From the NCBI GenBank assembly GCA_016178305.1, contig JACOTM010000012.1, forward strand, positions 1 through 64,000: a stretch of 64,000 nucleotides of DNA, given 5' to 3'. The DNA is from Flavobacteriia bacterium (GTDB lineage: Bacteria; Bacteroidota; Bacteroidia; Flavobacteriales_D; Crocinitomicaceae). The translations under genes and the position numbers were made by a program. Below are positions 40,416-51,134 of this stretch, in pieces (the first letter of the stretch is position 1; each line of letters begins with the position of its first letter). The notes under the pieces are model-generated. The model did not search any database and was not told the origin of the DNA. It was given only the letters and a program-made list of their open reading frames with translations.

Positions 40416-41930
40416 CTATTTTTCAATAAATTCTATCCAATTAGAGGCTTGATTTTCATTTAAAACTCTTGGAAATTTATTTTGTGAACCTGCTTTTCCA
40501 ATTTTTTCCATGAAGCCATAAAATTTTGAAACAGGTACAATTTGAATTATAGGATTGTTTAAATTATATTTTCTACAAGATCTATAATCATCATTTAATT
40601 CAGATAAAGTATGATCAATAGTTTGAATTAAATGATTTTCATCTATTTGATTTGAGGTGCCAATATACCAAGCGTGACGTTGATTTTCGACATCAGCATA
40701 GATACAAAATTCAGGAATTTCGATATTTAATGTTTCAGCTGTTTTTATGATAGCTGTATTGATATTATCTAAAGATAAATGTTCACCACTTAAACTTAGA
40801 AATTGCTTGATACGTCCTGTAATTTTAATTTCTCTTTGCTCTACATTTATAAATTGAATTAAATCCCCAATCATATATCTCCATAATCCAGCATTTGTTG
40901 AAATAACCAAAGCATAATCAATTCCTTCTTGTACTTGCGATAATGAAAAAGCGTTGTGTTTGTCTTTTACATTTCCAAATTCATCAAAAAAATCTGAATT
41001 GAATGGTACGAATTCATAAAATATACCATTATTTAACAACAGTTTCATACCTTCTCTATCAGGAGCAGTTTGATAAGCGAAATATCCTTCGCTGGCTAGA
41101 TAAGTATCTAAAAGATGAACTTTTTTACCAATAATTTTTTCTAATCTTGGTATATAGGGTTTCATGAAAACCCCACCATGAATGTAAACTTCAAAGTTTG
41201 GCCAAATATCATGTATTGTATTTAAATTATATTTCTCAATAATTTTTTCCATTAGCATTATACACCAACTAGGAACACCAGCCACAATGCCTACATTCCA
41301 TGAAGGTGCTTTATTTACCATTAGCTCAAGTTTTTTACTCCAATCTTTAACTTTAGCTATTTCATTTTCTGGTTTTGTGAAAGGACTGGCAACAAGGGAT
41401 GTATGTTTTTTTAAGATACCACTTAAATCTCCTTCAACATGATTTTCGATTTCTGTTAAGTTCGATGATCCTCCAACTAATAGGATATTTGCACTAAATA
41501 GACTACTTGGTAAATTAAGACTATGAAGTGTTGAAATTTGTTTGACACTTGTTTTCTGGAATGATCGAATCATTTGTCTTGTTACCGGAATACGCTTACT
41601 CGGTGAACCAGTTGTTCCGGAAGAAAGGGCATAATAGGATACTTTACCAGGCCAAGTATGATGTTTTTTTCCTGCAATAGAATCTTTTAACCATTCTGTG
41701 TAAAATTCTTCATAATTAGTAAGAGGAACACTTTTTTGGTAATTTTCTACTATATCTATGCTTTTAAGAGTAAGGCTAAATAGATGTTTTTTACCAAAAC
41801 TAGTTCTTTTAGCCCGATTTAATAACCATGAGAGAGTCTTCAATTGATTCACATATTCAAAACCTTTATTGATATTTCGATTGTAAGCAATTTCAGAAGT
41901 TTTCTTTATTAATTTTCCAATTATTGGCAT
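40416..41930 (-). CDS. GH3 auxin-responsive promoter family protein (acyl-adenylate/amido synthetase-like)
   Basis: PLTNYEEFYTEWL..., YYALSSGTTGSPSKRIPVT, YLASEGYFAYQTAPDREGMKLLLNNGIFYEFVPF, SLSGEHLS. Confidence 0.88.
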   Translation of the reverse strand: MPIIGKLIKKTSEIAYNRNINKGFEYVNQLKTLSWLLNRAKRTSFGKKHLFSLTLKSIDIVENYQKSVPLTNYEEFYTEWLKDSIAGKKHHTWPGKVSYYALSSGTTGSPSKRIPVTRQMIRSFQKTSVKQISTLHSLNLPSSLFSANILLVGGSSNLTEIENHVEGDLSGILKKHTSLVASPFTKPENEIAKVKDWSKKLELMVNKAPSWNVGIVAGVPSWCIMLMEKIIEKYNLNTIHDIWPNFEVYIHGGVFMKPYIPRLEKIIGKKVHLLDTYLASEGYFAYQTAPDREGMKLLLNNGIFYEFVPFNSDFFDEFGNVKDKHNAFSLSQVQEGIDYALVISTNAGLWRYMIGDLIQFINVEQREIKITGRIKQFLSLSGEHLSLDNINTAIIKTAETLNIEIPEFCIYADVENQRHAWYIGTSNQIDENHLIQTIDHTLSELNDDYRSCRKYNLNNPIIQIVPVSKFYGFMEKIGKAGSQNKFPRVLNENQASNWIEFIEK

Positions 41931-41962
41931 ATTCTCTTTGAATTCTATTCAGAAATAAATTT

Positions 41963-41998
41963 AAAAGACCGCTTTGTATTTTAAAGCGGTCTTTTTTT
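41963..41998. terminator. Bidirectional-type terminator hairpin
   Basis: AAAAGACCGCTTT-gtatttt-AAAGCGGTCTTTT with T run. Confidence 0.75.
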
Positions 41999-42019
41999 GG
42001 TATCCTATAAAAATGGAAT

Positions 42020-42841
42020 CTATGAACTAAACATTACTCCCATTCCGTATGGAGAATCCACTGGATTAACAACTAATGTAGGTATTTGAGCATCGTTAGT
42101 AATAACATACGTTTCATAATTCGCTACAATCGCTCCAAAAATATTATTTTTATTTAAGTTCATAATAGCAATTAAATCAGCATCAATGCTAATAGCATGT
42201 TTTACAACTTCTTTATCGAATCCATTTTTTGGTGCTAATGTTGTTGTTACATCAATTCCTCTTTCTTTGAAGAATTTATTTGCAAACAAAATATTTGCTT
42301 TCACTTTATGTTTCAAAAATTCATCTGTTTCATCTGGAGTGATTACATGAACTCTTGAGTTTAAGTAAGTAGCTAAGTTAGCTACCATCGCTAATTTTTG
42401 TTTAGTTTCTTTATTTAAATCCAATGGAACAACAATATCTCGATATCCATTTTCTCTAATTTTTCTTTCTTGAACTATAATAAAGGGTACTTCAGAATTA
42501 GTAATCACTTTTAAGGCATTACTTCCAGTTAAATGTTGCCATCCATGAGTTCCATGAGTTCCCATAAAAATTAATTCAGCATGATGTTCAGCAGCAAAAT
42601 CACCGATATCATCAAATATATTTCCAACTCTTACCTTAGGAATAACTTTGACATTACCAACATCGAATTTTGATAAAATTTCATTCAATTTAATTTCCGC
42701 CTCTGAAATACTTTTTTCTTTAGGCACAACATGTAAAACAAAAATTTGTGCTTCAACGGATTTGGCTGTAGATATTGCATGATTTAAAGCATTATCCGCA
42801 ACAGGAGTAAAATCATGTGGGACAATAAACGTTTTTGTTTC
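42020..42841 (-). CDS. Universal stress protein (tandem UspA-like domains)
   Basis: METKTFIVPHDFTPVADNALNHAISTAKSVEAQIFVLHVVP...LIFMGTHGTHGWQHLTGSNALKVITNSEVPFIIVQ; second Usp-like half. Internal Met start at 42841 preferred. Confidence 0.88.
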   Translation of the reverse strand, partial: ETKTFIVPHDFTPVADNALNHAISTAKSVEAQIFVLHVVPKEKSISEAEIKLNEILSKFDVGNVKVIPKVRVGNIFDDIGDFAAEHHAELIFMGTHGTHGWQHLTGSNALKVITNSEVPFIIVQERKIRENGYRDIVVPLDLNKETKQKLAMVANLATYLNSRVHVITPDETDEFLKHKVKANILFANKFFKERGIDVTTTLAPKNGFDKEVVKHAISIDADLIAIMNLNKNNIFGAIVANYETYVITNDAQIPTLVVNPVDSPYGMGVMFSS

Positions 42842-42978
42842 CATAGTAAAAGTATTTGTATTCTTGTTTAAGTTAAAATGCAAAGTTAATAATAAACAAA
42901 AATATTGACATTGAAAATAGTTGTTTTCTTTTTTTTATTTTAAAAATAATAATTAGTTTAAGAAAAAAGAGCTATTTC

Positions 42979-45900
42979 TTAATCTTTATAGTTGTTTTTT
43001 AATAATCGTTGTTTTATTTTTTCTAAATTTTCTATTTTTTTTGCTTTTCGTGTATTAATAGCTGTTTGTGTAAAATAACGATGATTTGTCAAGAATTGCA
43101 CTTGGATTTCATCCCATTTACGATCACTATTAATTTTCCCATGTTCCCGCAATTCAATTCTTAATTTATCTGCAATTTCCTCAAAATCATCTCGGCCTAA
43201 ATAATCTAAATCTGCGTCACAAATAATTTCTTCTAATTTATTTTTTGGATTATGTGGAATTTGTGTGACATAAATTAATTCTTTTATTTGTTGAATATGT
43301 TGTTCGGTATATCCATATTTTGGTAATATTTCTTCTGCTAATCGCGCACCAATAGGTTCATTTTTATCATATTGTTCAATAAAACCTGCGTCATGATAAG
43401 AAGCTGCAGATTTTAATAAAAATAATCCTTCATCGGTTACATTTTCTGTTAATGCAATGTTTTCTACTGCTTGCACAACATCTTTCATGTGTTCCAAACT
43501 GTGATAATGTAATTTATCCGACAATCCTTTTTCTAGAACTTTTGTAATATGCCTTTCCGCTTTATTGTAATTTATAGAGCTGTATAGATAAAGATTGACA
43601 ATTTGATGAAAACGTTCATTCGGTATAATTCCTTTTTGATCTTCTGAAAGTTGAACTTTGATTCGTTCAACGGTGTACATTTCAATAAATTCTTTACTTT
43701 TTGATTGAACTTTACCTCTAAATACACATTCAAAAAAAGGTTCAATTAGCTTATAAGTTTCTCCTGTTACAGTTACTTTTCCAGGTTCGCCCAACATTTC
43801 CATTCGCTGAGCTCTATTTACAGTCGCACCCCAAATATCGTAAGCTAATCGCTCGCTACCAATAACCCCTGCCGTTACTTCTCCTGTATTTATTCCAAGG
43901 CGTAACATCCAGATATCTTCTTCCCGACCTTCTTTGATGCATTCTTCTTTTAATGAGGACATATAATCTTGAATTTGAAGAGCAGCAATTGTCGTATCTA
44001 TAGGATTAGTATTGTTTCTTACAGGAACTCCTCCAGCACACATGTAAGCATCTCCTATCGTTTTGATTTTTTCTAAATTATTTTTTACAATAATATCGTC
44101 AAATTTCCGGAAATAAACATCTAATTTACTAACCAACTCGGAAGGTTTCATTTGTTCCGCTTTTTTAGTAAAACCAACAAAATCGGTAAATAAAACGGAA
44201 ACTTTTTTATAAGCCCTTGCACTTGTTGTTCCCTTGTCTTTTAATTCTTTGACAGTTGATTCAGGCATAATTTTCAAAATCAATCGTTCTGATTTATCTT
44301 TTTCAATTTGAAGTAAACGTTGTTGTTCAATCACTTTATTTTTTTCATTTTCAATAACAATATTTTGGGCCTCGATCTGCGCATTTTTAGCTCTTATTTC
44401 ACGTGTTCGTTCAGCTATTTTCATTTCTAAACGCACTAATTTTCTGCGTTCCAATTCTATTTTTTGTTTGATAAATAAACGCACCAAACCAAATAGTATC
44501 AATCCAATAATTAACCAGAACCACCATGTCCACCAAAAAGGAGGTGCAATAACTATATTTAATATACTTGGAGTTGCGTTCCATTTTTCATTCCCTATCC
44601 TTGTATAAACCATCAAACGATATTCACCTGGAGATAATGATGCTAAACGTATTTGGTTTTCATTTCCAATTAAAACTTCTCCTTCATCAGAACCTTCAAG
44701 TAGATATTTGTAATTTGTAAGTTCAGGATTTGATAAATCCGATGGTACAAATTGAATCGTAAAAGATCTTTCTTTATAACTTAATTCAATATTATTAACT
44801 AAAGATAAAGGATTTTTTAACGGTGAATTTTCTTCATTCGTTTTAAGCCAATTATTATCTAGTTTAATTTTAGAAAAAACAACTTTGATATTATTTTCTT
44901 GTTTTCCTAAATTCGAGGGATTAAAAAAGTTAAAACCATAAATTCCCCCAAAATAAAGAAGTCCTGATTTGGATTGTAAATAGGCCCCAAGATTAAATTC
45001 ATTACTCATCAAGCCATGAATTTCTTCATAATTTGTAATCTTTTTGCTTTTGATGTTATAACAGCTTAAACCTTTATTTGAACTTAACCATAAATTATTT
45101 TTCTTGTCAGGCAAAACACTATATATAACATTGTTAGGGAGACCGTTCGATTTATTTAATGTATTTCCAGTATGGGTTTTTTCATTCCAATAAATTAATC
45201 CAGAGCCTAATGTTCCGAAATAATATTCAAATTCAGATATTTGATAATAAGAGGTAATATAGTCTTTGGATAAATTTTTTAATTCAGAATTCCATTTGTA
45301 TGGGTTTACTCTTATTTTATTGTTTTTCGTTTCTAAAACATTTAATCCTCCAGTGCTGGTTGCAAAGAAAATTTTACCTTGTTTATTTTTAAAAACCAAT
45401 CGACATAAACCTACCGAAATACTTTTTGATTTTTCATTGTGCTCAAAAATAACACTTTTTCTATTTTGAAAATCATATAAAACAACTCCTGCTTTAGTTC
45501 CTAAAAAGTATTTTTGTTCTTTCCATTTAATTATAGAATAAATTCGATTATGGGTTAAACTTTGAATTCCTTTTGCAAATTCAACTTTTTGATAGCGATA
45601 ACTATTATCTCCGTAAATGAATAATTCAAACAATCCGTCATCACATCCTGCCAGCAAATGATTTTCTTCTAGCACATAAATACTTCGAACAGGAACTACT
45701 TGATTATCGTTATTTCTAAAGCAATGTGTATATTTTCTTTTTTTCTTGTTATAAATTGAAATTCCAGAATCGGTACCAATATATAAATAATTTGAATTTT
45801 GATCTTCGCCAAAGCACCAAACGGTTGCACTTGGCAAACCTTGTTCTAGATTTCCACTAGGGCCAACACCTAAAAAATCTTGTCTTTTGGGATTAAAACT

Positions 45901-46866
45901 GCTAAGTCCTCTTTCCGAACCTATCCAATAAGTACCAGCATTATCAATAAAAATTAAACTTAACTTATTGTTTAATAAAGCATGTTTTTGAAAAATATCT
46001 TCCGTATTGTGAAATATTAATCCATCACTTGTTATGGTAAATAAACCTTCGTTTCCACTAGTTAATATCCAATTTTTATCATCAGTTAAATGAATATCTG
46101 TAATAGTAATAAATCCATATTCTTTAAAAAGTTTTTGAAATTTTGGTGTAATATGATGTGTCGAAATTTGATATTGAAATAGTCCTTCATTGGTACAAAA
46201 AAATAATAAATCTTTATTTGGTCGAATAATTTTTGAAATAATACCGATTGTTCCATGTTTGAAAGGAATGATAAGTTTTAGTGTTTTTTTTGACAAAATA
46301 TCATAAAAATAAACACCTGCATCTTCTGTATTGATTAACAAAGAATTATTTCCTAAATAAATTACGCTTTGGGTTCGTTTACTTGGAAAACTATTTTTAA
46401 AGGAGGTAAAATTTTTAGTTTTAGTATTAAATTTTAATAATCCATGGGATGAAGATGCCAGCCACAAATTATTTTGTTCATCTACCGTTATACTTTCGAT
46501 CTGAAGAACGGTATTTTTTTGAAAGCTGTAAGTTTCAAATCTTTCGGTTTCAATGTTGTAATTTGTTAATCCATTTGCTGTTCCAAACCATAATTGTCCA
46601 TTTCCAGATTTAGCGGAACATTTGATATATTCACTTTCAATCCCTTTGGTGTTATCTGAATTAAATATCTCAAAACTTTTTCCATCAAATCGATTTAATC
46701 CATCTTGAGTACCAATCCATAAGGCATTTGTATGATCTTGGATAATATTTGAAACTGAACTTTGAGACAATCCATCGCTAATCGTATAATTACGAAAACG
46801 ATAAGATGTTTGTGTATGGGCTACAAAAACAAAAAAGAGTGTAAGAAAACAAAAAAATAACTTCAT
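42979..46866 (-). CDS. Two-component-regulator-propeller sensor fused to class III nucleotide cyclase and C-terminal HD domain (1295 aa)
   Basis: Signal peptide; Reg_prop repeats (ISDGLSQSSVSNIIQDHTNALWIGTQDGLNRFDG); Y_Y_Y-like domain; TM (WWTWWFWLIIGLILFGLVRLFI); cyclase motifs VSVLFTDFVGFTK, KIKTIGDAYMCAGG, YDIWGATVNRAQRMEM; HD-type motifs HYHSLEHMKDV, SYHDAGF, CDADLDYLG. Confidence 0.92.
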   Translation of the reverse strand: MKLFFCFLTLFFVFVAHTQTSYRFRNYTISDGLSQSSVSNIIQDHTNALWIGTQDGLNRFDGKSFEIFNSDNTKGIESEYIKCSAKSGNGQLWFGTANGLTNYNIETERFETYSFQKNTVLQIESITVDEQNNLWLASSSHGLLKFNTKTKNFTSFKNSFPSKRTQSVIYLGNNSLLINTEDAGVYFYDILSKKTLKLIIPFKHGTIGIISKIIRPNKDLLFFCTNEGLFQYQISTHHITPKFQKLFKEYGFITITDIHLTDDKNWILTSGNEGLFTITSDGLIFHNTEDIFQKHALLNNKLSLIFIDNAGTYWIGSERGLSSFNPKRQDFLGVGPSGNLEQGLPSATVWCFGEDQNSNYLYIGTDSGISIYNKKKRKYTHCFRNNDNQVVPVRSIYVLEENHLLAGCDDGLFELFIYGDNSYRYQKVEFAKGIQSLTHNRIYSIIKWKEQKYFLGTKAGVVLYDFQNRKSVIFEHNEKSKSISVGLCRLVFKNKQGKIFFATSTGGLNVLETKNNKIRVNPYKWNSELKNLSKDYITSYYQISEFEYYFGTLGSGLIYWNEKTHTGNTLNKSNGLPNNVIYSVLPDKKNNLWLSSNKGLSCYNIKSKKITNYEEIHGLMSNEFNLGAYLQSKSGLLYFGGIYGFNFFNPSNLGKQENNIKVVFSKIKLDNNWLKTNEENSPLKNPLSLVNNIELSYKERSFTIQFVPSDLSNPELTNYKYLLEGSDEGEVLIGNENQIRLASLSPGEYRLMVYTRIGNEKWNATPSILNIVIAPPFWWTWWFWLIIGLILFGLVRLFIKQKIELERRKLVRLEMKIAERTREIRAKNAQIEAQNIVIENEKNKVIEQQRLLQIEKDKSERLILKIMPESTVKELKDKGTTSARAYKKVSVLFTDFVGFTKKAEQMKPSELVSKLDVYFRKFDDIIVKNNLEKIKTIGDAYMCAGGVPVRNNTNPIDTTIAALQIQDYMSSLKEECIKEGREEDIWMLRLGINTGEVTAGVIGSERLAYDIWGATVNRAQRMEMLGEPGKVTVTGETYKLIEPFFECVFRGKVQSKSKEFIEMYTVERIKVQLSEDQKGIIPNERFHQIVNLYLYSSINYNKAERHITKVLEKGLSDKLHYHSLEHMKDVVQAVENIALTENVTDEGLFLLKSAASYHDAGFIEQYDKNEPIGARLAEEILPKYGYTEQHIQQIKELIYVTQIPHNPKNKLEEIICDADLDYLGRDDFEEIADKLRIELREHGKINSDRKWDEIQVQFLTNHRYFTQTAINTRKAKKIENLEKIKQRLLKNNYKD

Positions 46867-46923
46867 ATATGTATTTCGTTCATACGTACGAAATGATTTT
46901 GTAAAAGTTTCGAAATTAACAAT

Positions 46924-47451
46924 TTATTGAGCTTTGCTATCTGCAGGAGTTGAATTCGCTCTTGTTGTAATCATTTTTAATAAATCGCGGTCGAACATGT
47001 ATAATCCACCTTTATCACCATCGATAAGTTTTAGTTTATCTAAAATTGTACGAGCCAGCGCTTCTTCTTCCAATTGTTCTGAGACATACCATTGTACAAA
47101 ATTATGGGTCGTATAATCTTTCTCTTGTAAACAAATATCTACTAAATTATTAATGCTATCAGTTACCATTAATTCATGATTTAATAGTTGTTCAAAAACA
47201 TTTTCTAAATCTTTAAATTCAATAGGTGGTTGTTCAATTGCTTGAATCATCGCTTTTCCGCCTCTTTCATTGACAAACTTGATAAGTTTCAACATGTGAA
47301 AGCGCTCTTCGTCTGAATGAGAATATAAAAACTGAGCTGTTCCACTTAAGCCATGGTTCTCAGCCCAAGATGCCATTGCTAAATAAAATTGAGAAGAATA
47401 TCCTTCTTTATGTATTTGGTCGTTTAATGCTGCTTCTACTCGTGTGTTCAT
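46924..47451 (-). CDS. Ferritin
   Basis: ALNDQIHKEGYSSQFYLAMASWAENHGLSGTAQFLYSHSDEERFHMLKLIKFVNERGG. Confidence 0.95.
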   Translation of the reverse strand: MNTRVEAALNDQIHKEGYSSQFYLAMASWAENHGLSGTAQFLYSHSDEERFHMLKLIKFVNERGGKAMIQAIEQPPIEFKDLENVFEQLLNHELMVTDSINNLVDICLQEKDYTTHNFVQWYVSEQLEEEALARTILDKLKLIDGDKGGLYMFDRDLLKMITTRANSTPADSKAQ

Positions 47452-47619
47452 GTTTTGTATTTTTCAATGTTAATTTACTATTTTTTTTGAAAAGATCTTC
47501 TTTTTGGGTTAGAAATCTTCTTTTCTTTTTAAGAAAGCCTAAAATTACACTCAATATTTTAATTTAACTCCTTTTTTCATATATTTAATACTAATTTAGC
47601 AATTCAATCGACAGACAGT

Positions 47620-49752
47620 ATGCGCAAACAAAACGGTAAAAAATCCAACAAACTCAAGCAAAGTTTAATTCATGTAATTCGCAAAGTATTTGAAAAAAAT
47701 CCTGGGGCTAAATTAACGCATAAGCAAGTTTGCGAAATGGTTGATGTGCGTGACAATGCTTTACGTAAATTAGTTTATACAATTTTACAAGATTTGGCAG
47801 TAGAAAAATACTTAAAAACGCTTTCTCACGGGGAATATGTTTTGATTGAAGATACTGCAAATTATGTGGAAGGTACTTTATCTATGTCTGCAAGGGGAGC
47901 TGGTTTTGTGATGGTTTCGAAAGAAGTGAAAGATATTTATATTGCTCCTGAAAATGTCAACCAATCATTGAATGGCGATGTTGTGAAAGTCCAAATTATT
48001 AAAAAAGGTCCGACACGAACTGAAGGAAGAATTATCGCTATTGTTGAACGTGAAAGAACGCAATTTGTTGGGGTGATTCAGATGCATGAAAATTTCGCAT
48101 TTTTAATTCCTGATAATACAAGAGCAGGTACAGATATATATATCCCTAAGGAAAAATTAAATGGTGCTAAAGATGGCGAAAAGTGTTTGGTTAAAATTAC
48201 TGTTTGGCCTAAATCTGCTGGAAATCCATTTGGTGAAGTAATAGAATGTTTGGGCAAAAAATCTACCAATGATACTGAAATGTTAAGTATTTTATGCAAT
48301 AATGGTATAGAATTTCAGTTTCCAAATGAGGTATTAAGTCAAGCTGAAACAGTAGGAATGGATTTAGATCCATTAGAAATAGAAAAACGGAGGGATTTTA
48401 GAAATATCACAACGTTTACCATTGACCCTGTAGATGCAAAAGATTTTGATGATGCACTTTCGTACCAAATTTTAGAAAATGGACACTTAGAAATAGGGAT
48501 TCATATTGCCGACGTAAGCCATTATGTAACACCTGGAAGTCCGATGGATATTGAGGCTTTGAAACGTTCGAATTCTGTTTACTTAGTAGATAGAGTGGTT
48601 CCGATGTTGCCAGAACAACTATCAAATATGGCTTGTTCGCTTCGTCCACATGAAGATAAATATAGTTTTTCTGCTGTTTTTGAAATGGATGAAAATGGGA
48701 AAATCTACAATGAGTGGTTTGGGAAAACAGTGATTCACTCTGATCGAAGATTTTCGTATGAAGAAGCTCAAGAAATTATTGAAGGGAAAGAAGGAGATTA
48801 TCAAACAGAGATTCGAAAACTAGATGCTATTGCTAAATTGTATCGTGGAAAACGCATGAAAAATGGAGCTTTAAGTATTGAATCAGAAGAAATGCGCTTT
48901 AAACTGGATGAGGAAGGAATGCCTGTTGAAGTGATGATTAAAGTGTCAAAAGATGCTCATAAATTAGTAGAAGAATTTATGTTGTTAGCGAATCGTAAAG
49001 TAGCTGAATTTATAGGTATTCCGAAAAAAGGAAGAGATCAAATTCCTTTTGTTTACCGTTGTCATGATAAACCAGATGAGACAAAAATTGGTGTTTTCAA
49101 TGTATTTATTGATAAATTCGGTTATAAATTAGATTTTACAGCACCAGATCAAATCGCAAAAAGTATTAATAAATTGTTAGACGATATTCGTTTAACCAAT
49201 GAATATTCCATTATTCAAACCATGGCAATTCGTTCGATGGCAAAAGCAAGTTATGAAACGAAAAATATTGGACATTATGGATTGGCATTTGAACATTATA
49301 CTCATTTTACTTCGCCCATTCGTCGTTATGCGGATTTAGTGGTACATCGAATAGTCTTTGAAGAATTGAATGCTCAAAAACATAAGTATGGAAAAGAATT
49401 AGACGATGTTTGTAAGCGCATTTCAAGAATGGAACGGAAAGCAGTGGATGCAGAACGAGATTCTACAAAATATTTTCAAGTATTGTTTGTTCAAGATAAA
49501 ATAGGAGAGGAGTTTGAAGGGATTGTTTCAGGTTTAACAGAACATGGTTTGTTTGTTAAAATGATAGAAAATCAATGTGAAGGATTGGTTGCAATGAGCG
49601 ATATTCCTGGAGATCGTTTTTATTTTGATCAGGAAAAATTTAGTGTTATTGGAGCAAAAACAAAGAAAGAGTATAATTTTGGGGATAAAGTAAGAGTGAA
49701 AATATATGAAGTACATTTTCAAAAAAGACAAATTGATTTAGAAATGTTGTGA
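47620..49752 (+). CDS. rnr: Ribonuclease R
   Basis: TFTIDPVDAKDFDDALSYQ, IGIHIADVSHYV, HYTHFTSPIRRYADLVVHR, C-terminal S1 domain. Confidence 0.97.
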   Translation: MRKQNGKKSNKLKQSLIHVIRKVFEKNPGAKLTHKQVCEMVDVRDNALRKLVYTILQDLAVEKYLKTLSHGEYVLIEDTANYVEGTLSMSARGAGFVMVSKEVKDIYIAPENVNQSLNGDVVKVQIIKKGPTRTEGRIIAIVERERTQFVGVIQMHENFAFLIPDNTRAGTDIYIPKEKLNGAKDGEKCLVKITVWPKSAGNPFGEVIECLGKKSTNDTEMLSILCNNGIEFQFPNEVLSQAETVGMDLDPLEIEKRRDFRNITTFTIDPVDAKDFDDALSYQILENGHLEIGIHIADVSHYVTPGSPMDIEALKRSNSVYLVDRVVPMLPEQLSNMACSLRPHEDKYSFSAVFEMDENGKIYNEWFGKTVIHSDRRFSYEEAQEIIEGKEGDYQTEIRKLDAIAKLYRGKRMKNGALSIESEEMRFKLDEEGMPVEVMIKVSKDAHKLVEEFMLLANRKVAEFIGIPKKGRDQIPFVYRCHDKPDETKIGVFNVFIDKFGYKLDFTAPDQIAKSINKLLDDIRLTNEYSIIQTMAIRSMAKASYETKNIGHYGLAFEHYTHFTSPIRRYADLVVHRIVFEELNAQKHKYGKELDDVCKRISRMERKAVDAERDSTKYFQVLFVQDKIGEEFEGIVSGLTEHGLFVKMIENQCEGLVAMSDIPGDRFYFDQEKFSVIGAKTKKEYNFGDKVRVKIYEVHFQKRQIDLEML

Positions 49753-49772
49753 TTACATAGGAAGTAGGTTGT

Positions 49773-51134
49773 TTAGGCAAATAAAGCTCGAACAACTTCT
49801 TCCATTTTACCACATTTTACAATTTCTATTTTATAATTAGATTGTTCAATTCCTTTAGAATATTTGGAAATAATTATTTTTTGAAAGCCTAATTTTTCCG
49901 CTTCTGAAATACGCTGATCAATTCGATTGACAGGACGAATTTCACCTGATAATCCAACTTCAGCGGAAAGGCTAATTTTTTTATCTATTGCAATATCTGC
50001 ATTTGATGAAAGAACCGCAGCAACAACCGCCAAATCAATTGCGGGATCATCAACTTTAATACCACCAGCAATATTTAAAAATACATCTTTAGCTCCTAAT
50101 TTAAATCCACATCTTTTTTCCATTACAGCTAAAAGCATATTCAATCTTTTGCTATCAAAACCAGTCGAAGAACGTTGAGGAGTGCCATAAGCTGCAGTAC
50201 TTACTAAGGCTTGAACTTCAACTAACATGGGTCTTAACCCTTCTAAAGTTGCTGCAATAGCGATACCACTTAAAGAAGAATCTGTGTTCGTAATTAATAT
50301 CTCTGAGGGATTTTCTACTTGTCGTAAACCATTTCCGAGCATCTCATAAATACCTAATTCATTCGTACTTCCGAAACGATTTTTTATAGTACGCAGTAAT
50401 CTATAAACATGATTGCGATCTCCTTCAAATTGCATAACGGTATCAACCATGTGTTCCAATACCTTTGGACCAGCTAAAGAACCTTCTTTGGTGATATGGC
50501 CAATTAAAAAAACAGGGGTATTTGTTTGTTTGGCATAGCGTAATAATTGCGCTGTACATTCTCTAACTTGAGAAATACTTCCTGGTGCACTTTCAATATG
50601 AGAGCTGTATAATGTTTGAATAGAATCTATAACCATCAATTGAGGTTGAACATTTTCAGCTTGTGTAAAAATATTTTGAAGATTGGTTTCAGTTAAAATA
50701 AAGCAATCTTTATTTTCCATCCCAATTCGTTCGGCGCGCATTTTTATTTGTTGTTCACTTTCTTCACCAGAAACATAGAGAATTTTCAAATTTGTTTCCA
50801 TTACGGCCATTTGTAAAGTCAAGGTTGATTTTCCAATACCAGGTTCTCCACCAAAAAGAATCAGTGAACCGGGAACAATACCGCCACCTAATACACGATT
50901 AATTTCTTGGTCTTTTAAAATAATACGTGTATAATTTTGACTCTCAATTGTTTGTAAAGTCTGTGGTTTAGCAGTTCTACCAGATGTTGAAAAAGCAACA
51001 ACTTGTGAAGTATTTTTTTCAATAATTTCTTCCACAAAAGTATTCCATTCACTACATGAAGGACATTTTCCCATCCATTTTGGAGTTTCATAACCACAGT
51101 TTTGACAGAAAAATGCTGATTTTACTTTTGCCAT
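49773..51134 (-). CDS. radA: DNA repair protein RadA
   Basis: MAKVKSAFFCQNCGYETPKWMGKCPSCSEWNTF; GGEPGIGKSTL Walker A; KNRFGSTNELGIYEM; LSAEVGLSGEIRPV. Internal Met start preferred. Confidence 0.97.
   Translation of the reverse strand: MAKVKSAFFCQNCGYETPKWMGKCPSCSEWNTFVEEIIEKNTSQVVAFSTSGRTAKPQTLQTIESQNYTRIILKDQEINRVLGGGIVPGSLILFGGEPGIGKSTLTLQMAVMETNLKILYVSGEESEQQIKMRAERIGMENKDCFILTETNLQNIFTQAENVQPQLMVIDSIQTLYSSHIESAPGSISQVRECTAQLLRYAKQTNTPVFLIGHITKEGSLAGPKVLEHMVDTVMQFEGDRNHVYRLLRTIKNRFGSTNELGIYEMLGNGLRQVENPSEILITNTDSSLSGIAIAATLEGLRPMLVEVQALVSTAAYGTPQRSSTGFDSKRLNMLLAVMEKRCGFKLGAKDVFLNIAGGIKVDDPAIDLAVVAAVLSSNADIAIDKKISLSAEVGLSGEIRPVNRIDQRISEAEKLGFQKIIISKYSKGIEQSNYKIEIVKCGKMEEVVRALFA

Noticed and set aside
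40416-41930. GH3-family gene as a horizontally acquired plant-like gene
   Set aside because: GH3-like proteins are common in Bacteroidota; nothing in composition or flanks indicates recent transfer.
47460-47560. Repeated CTTCTTTT-like motifs upstream of rnr and ferritin
   Set aside because: Low-complexity pyrimidine-rich sequence without clear periodicity or symmetry.
48078-49731. Minus-strand ORFs opposite rnr
   Set aside because: Shadow ORFs within a highly conserved gene.
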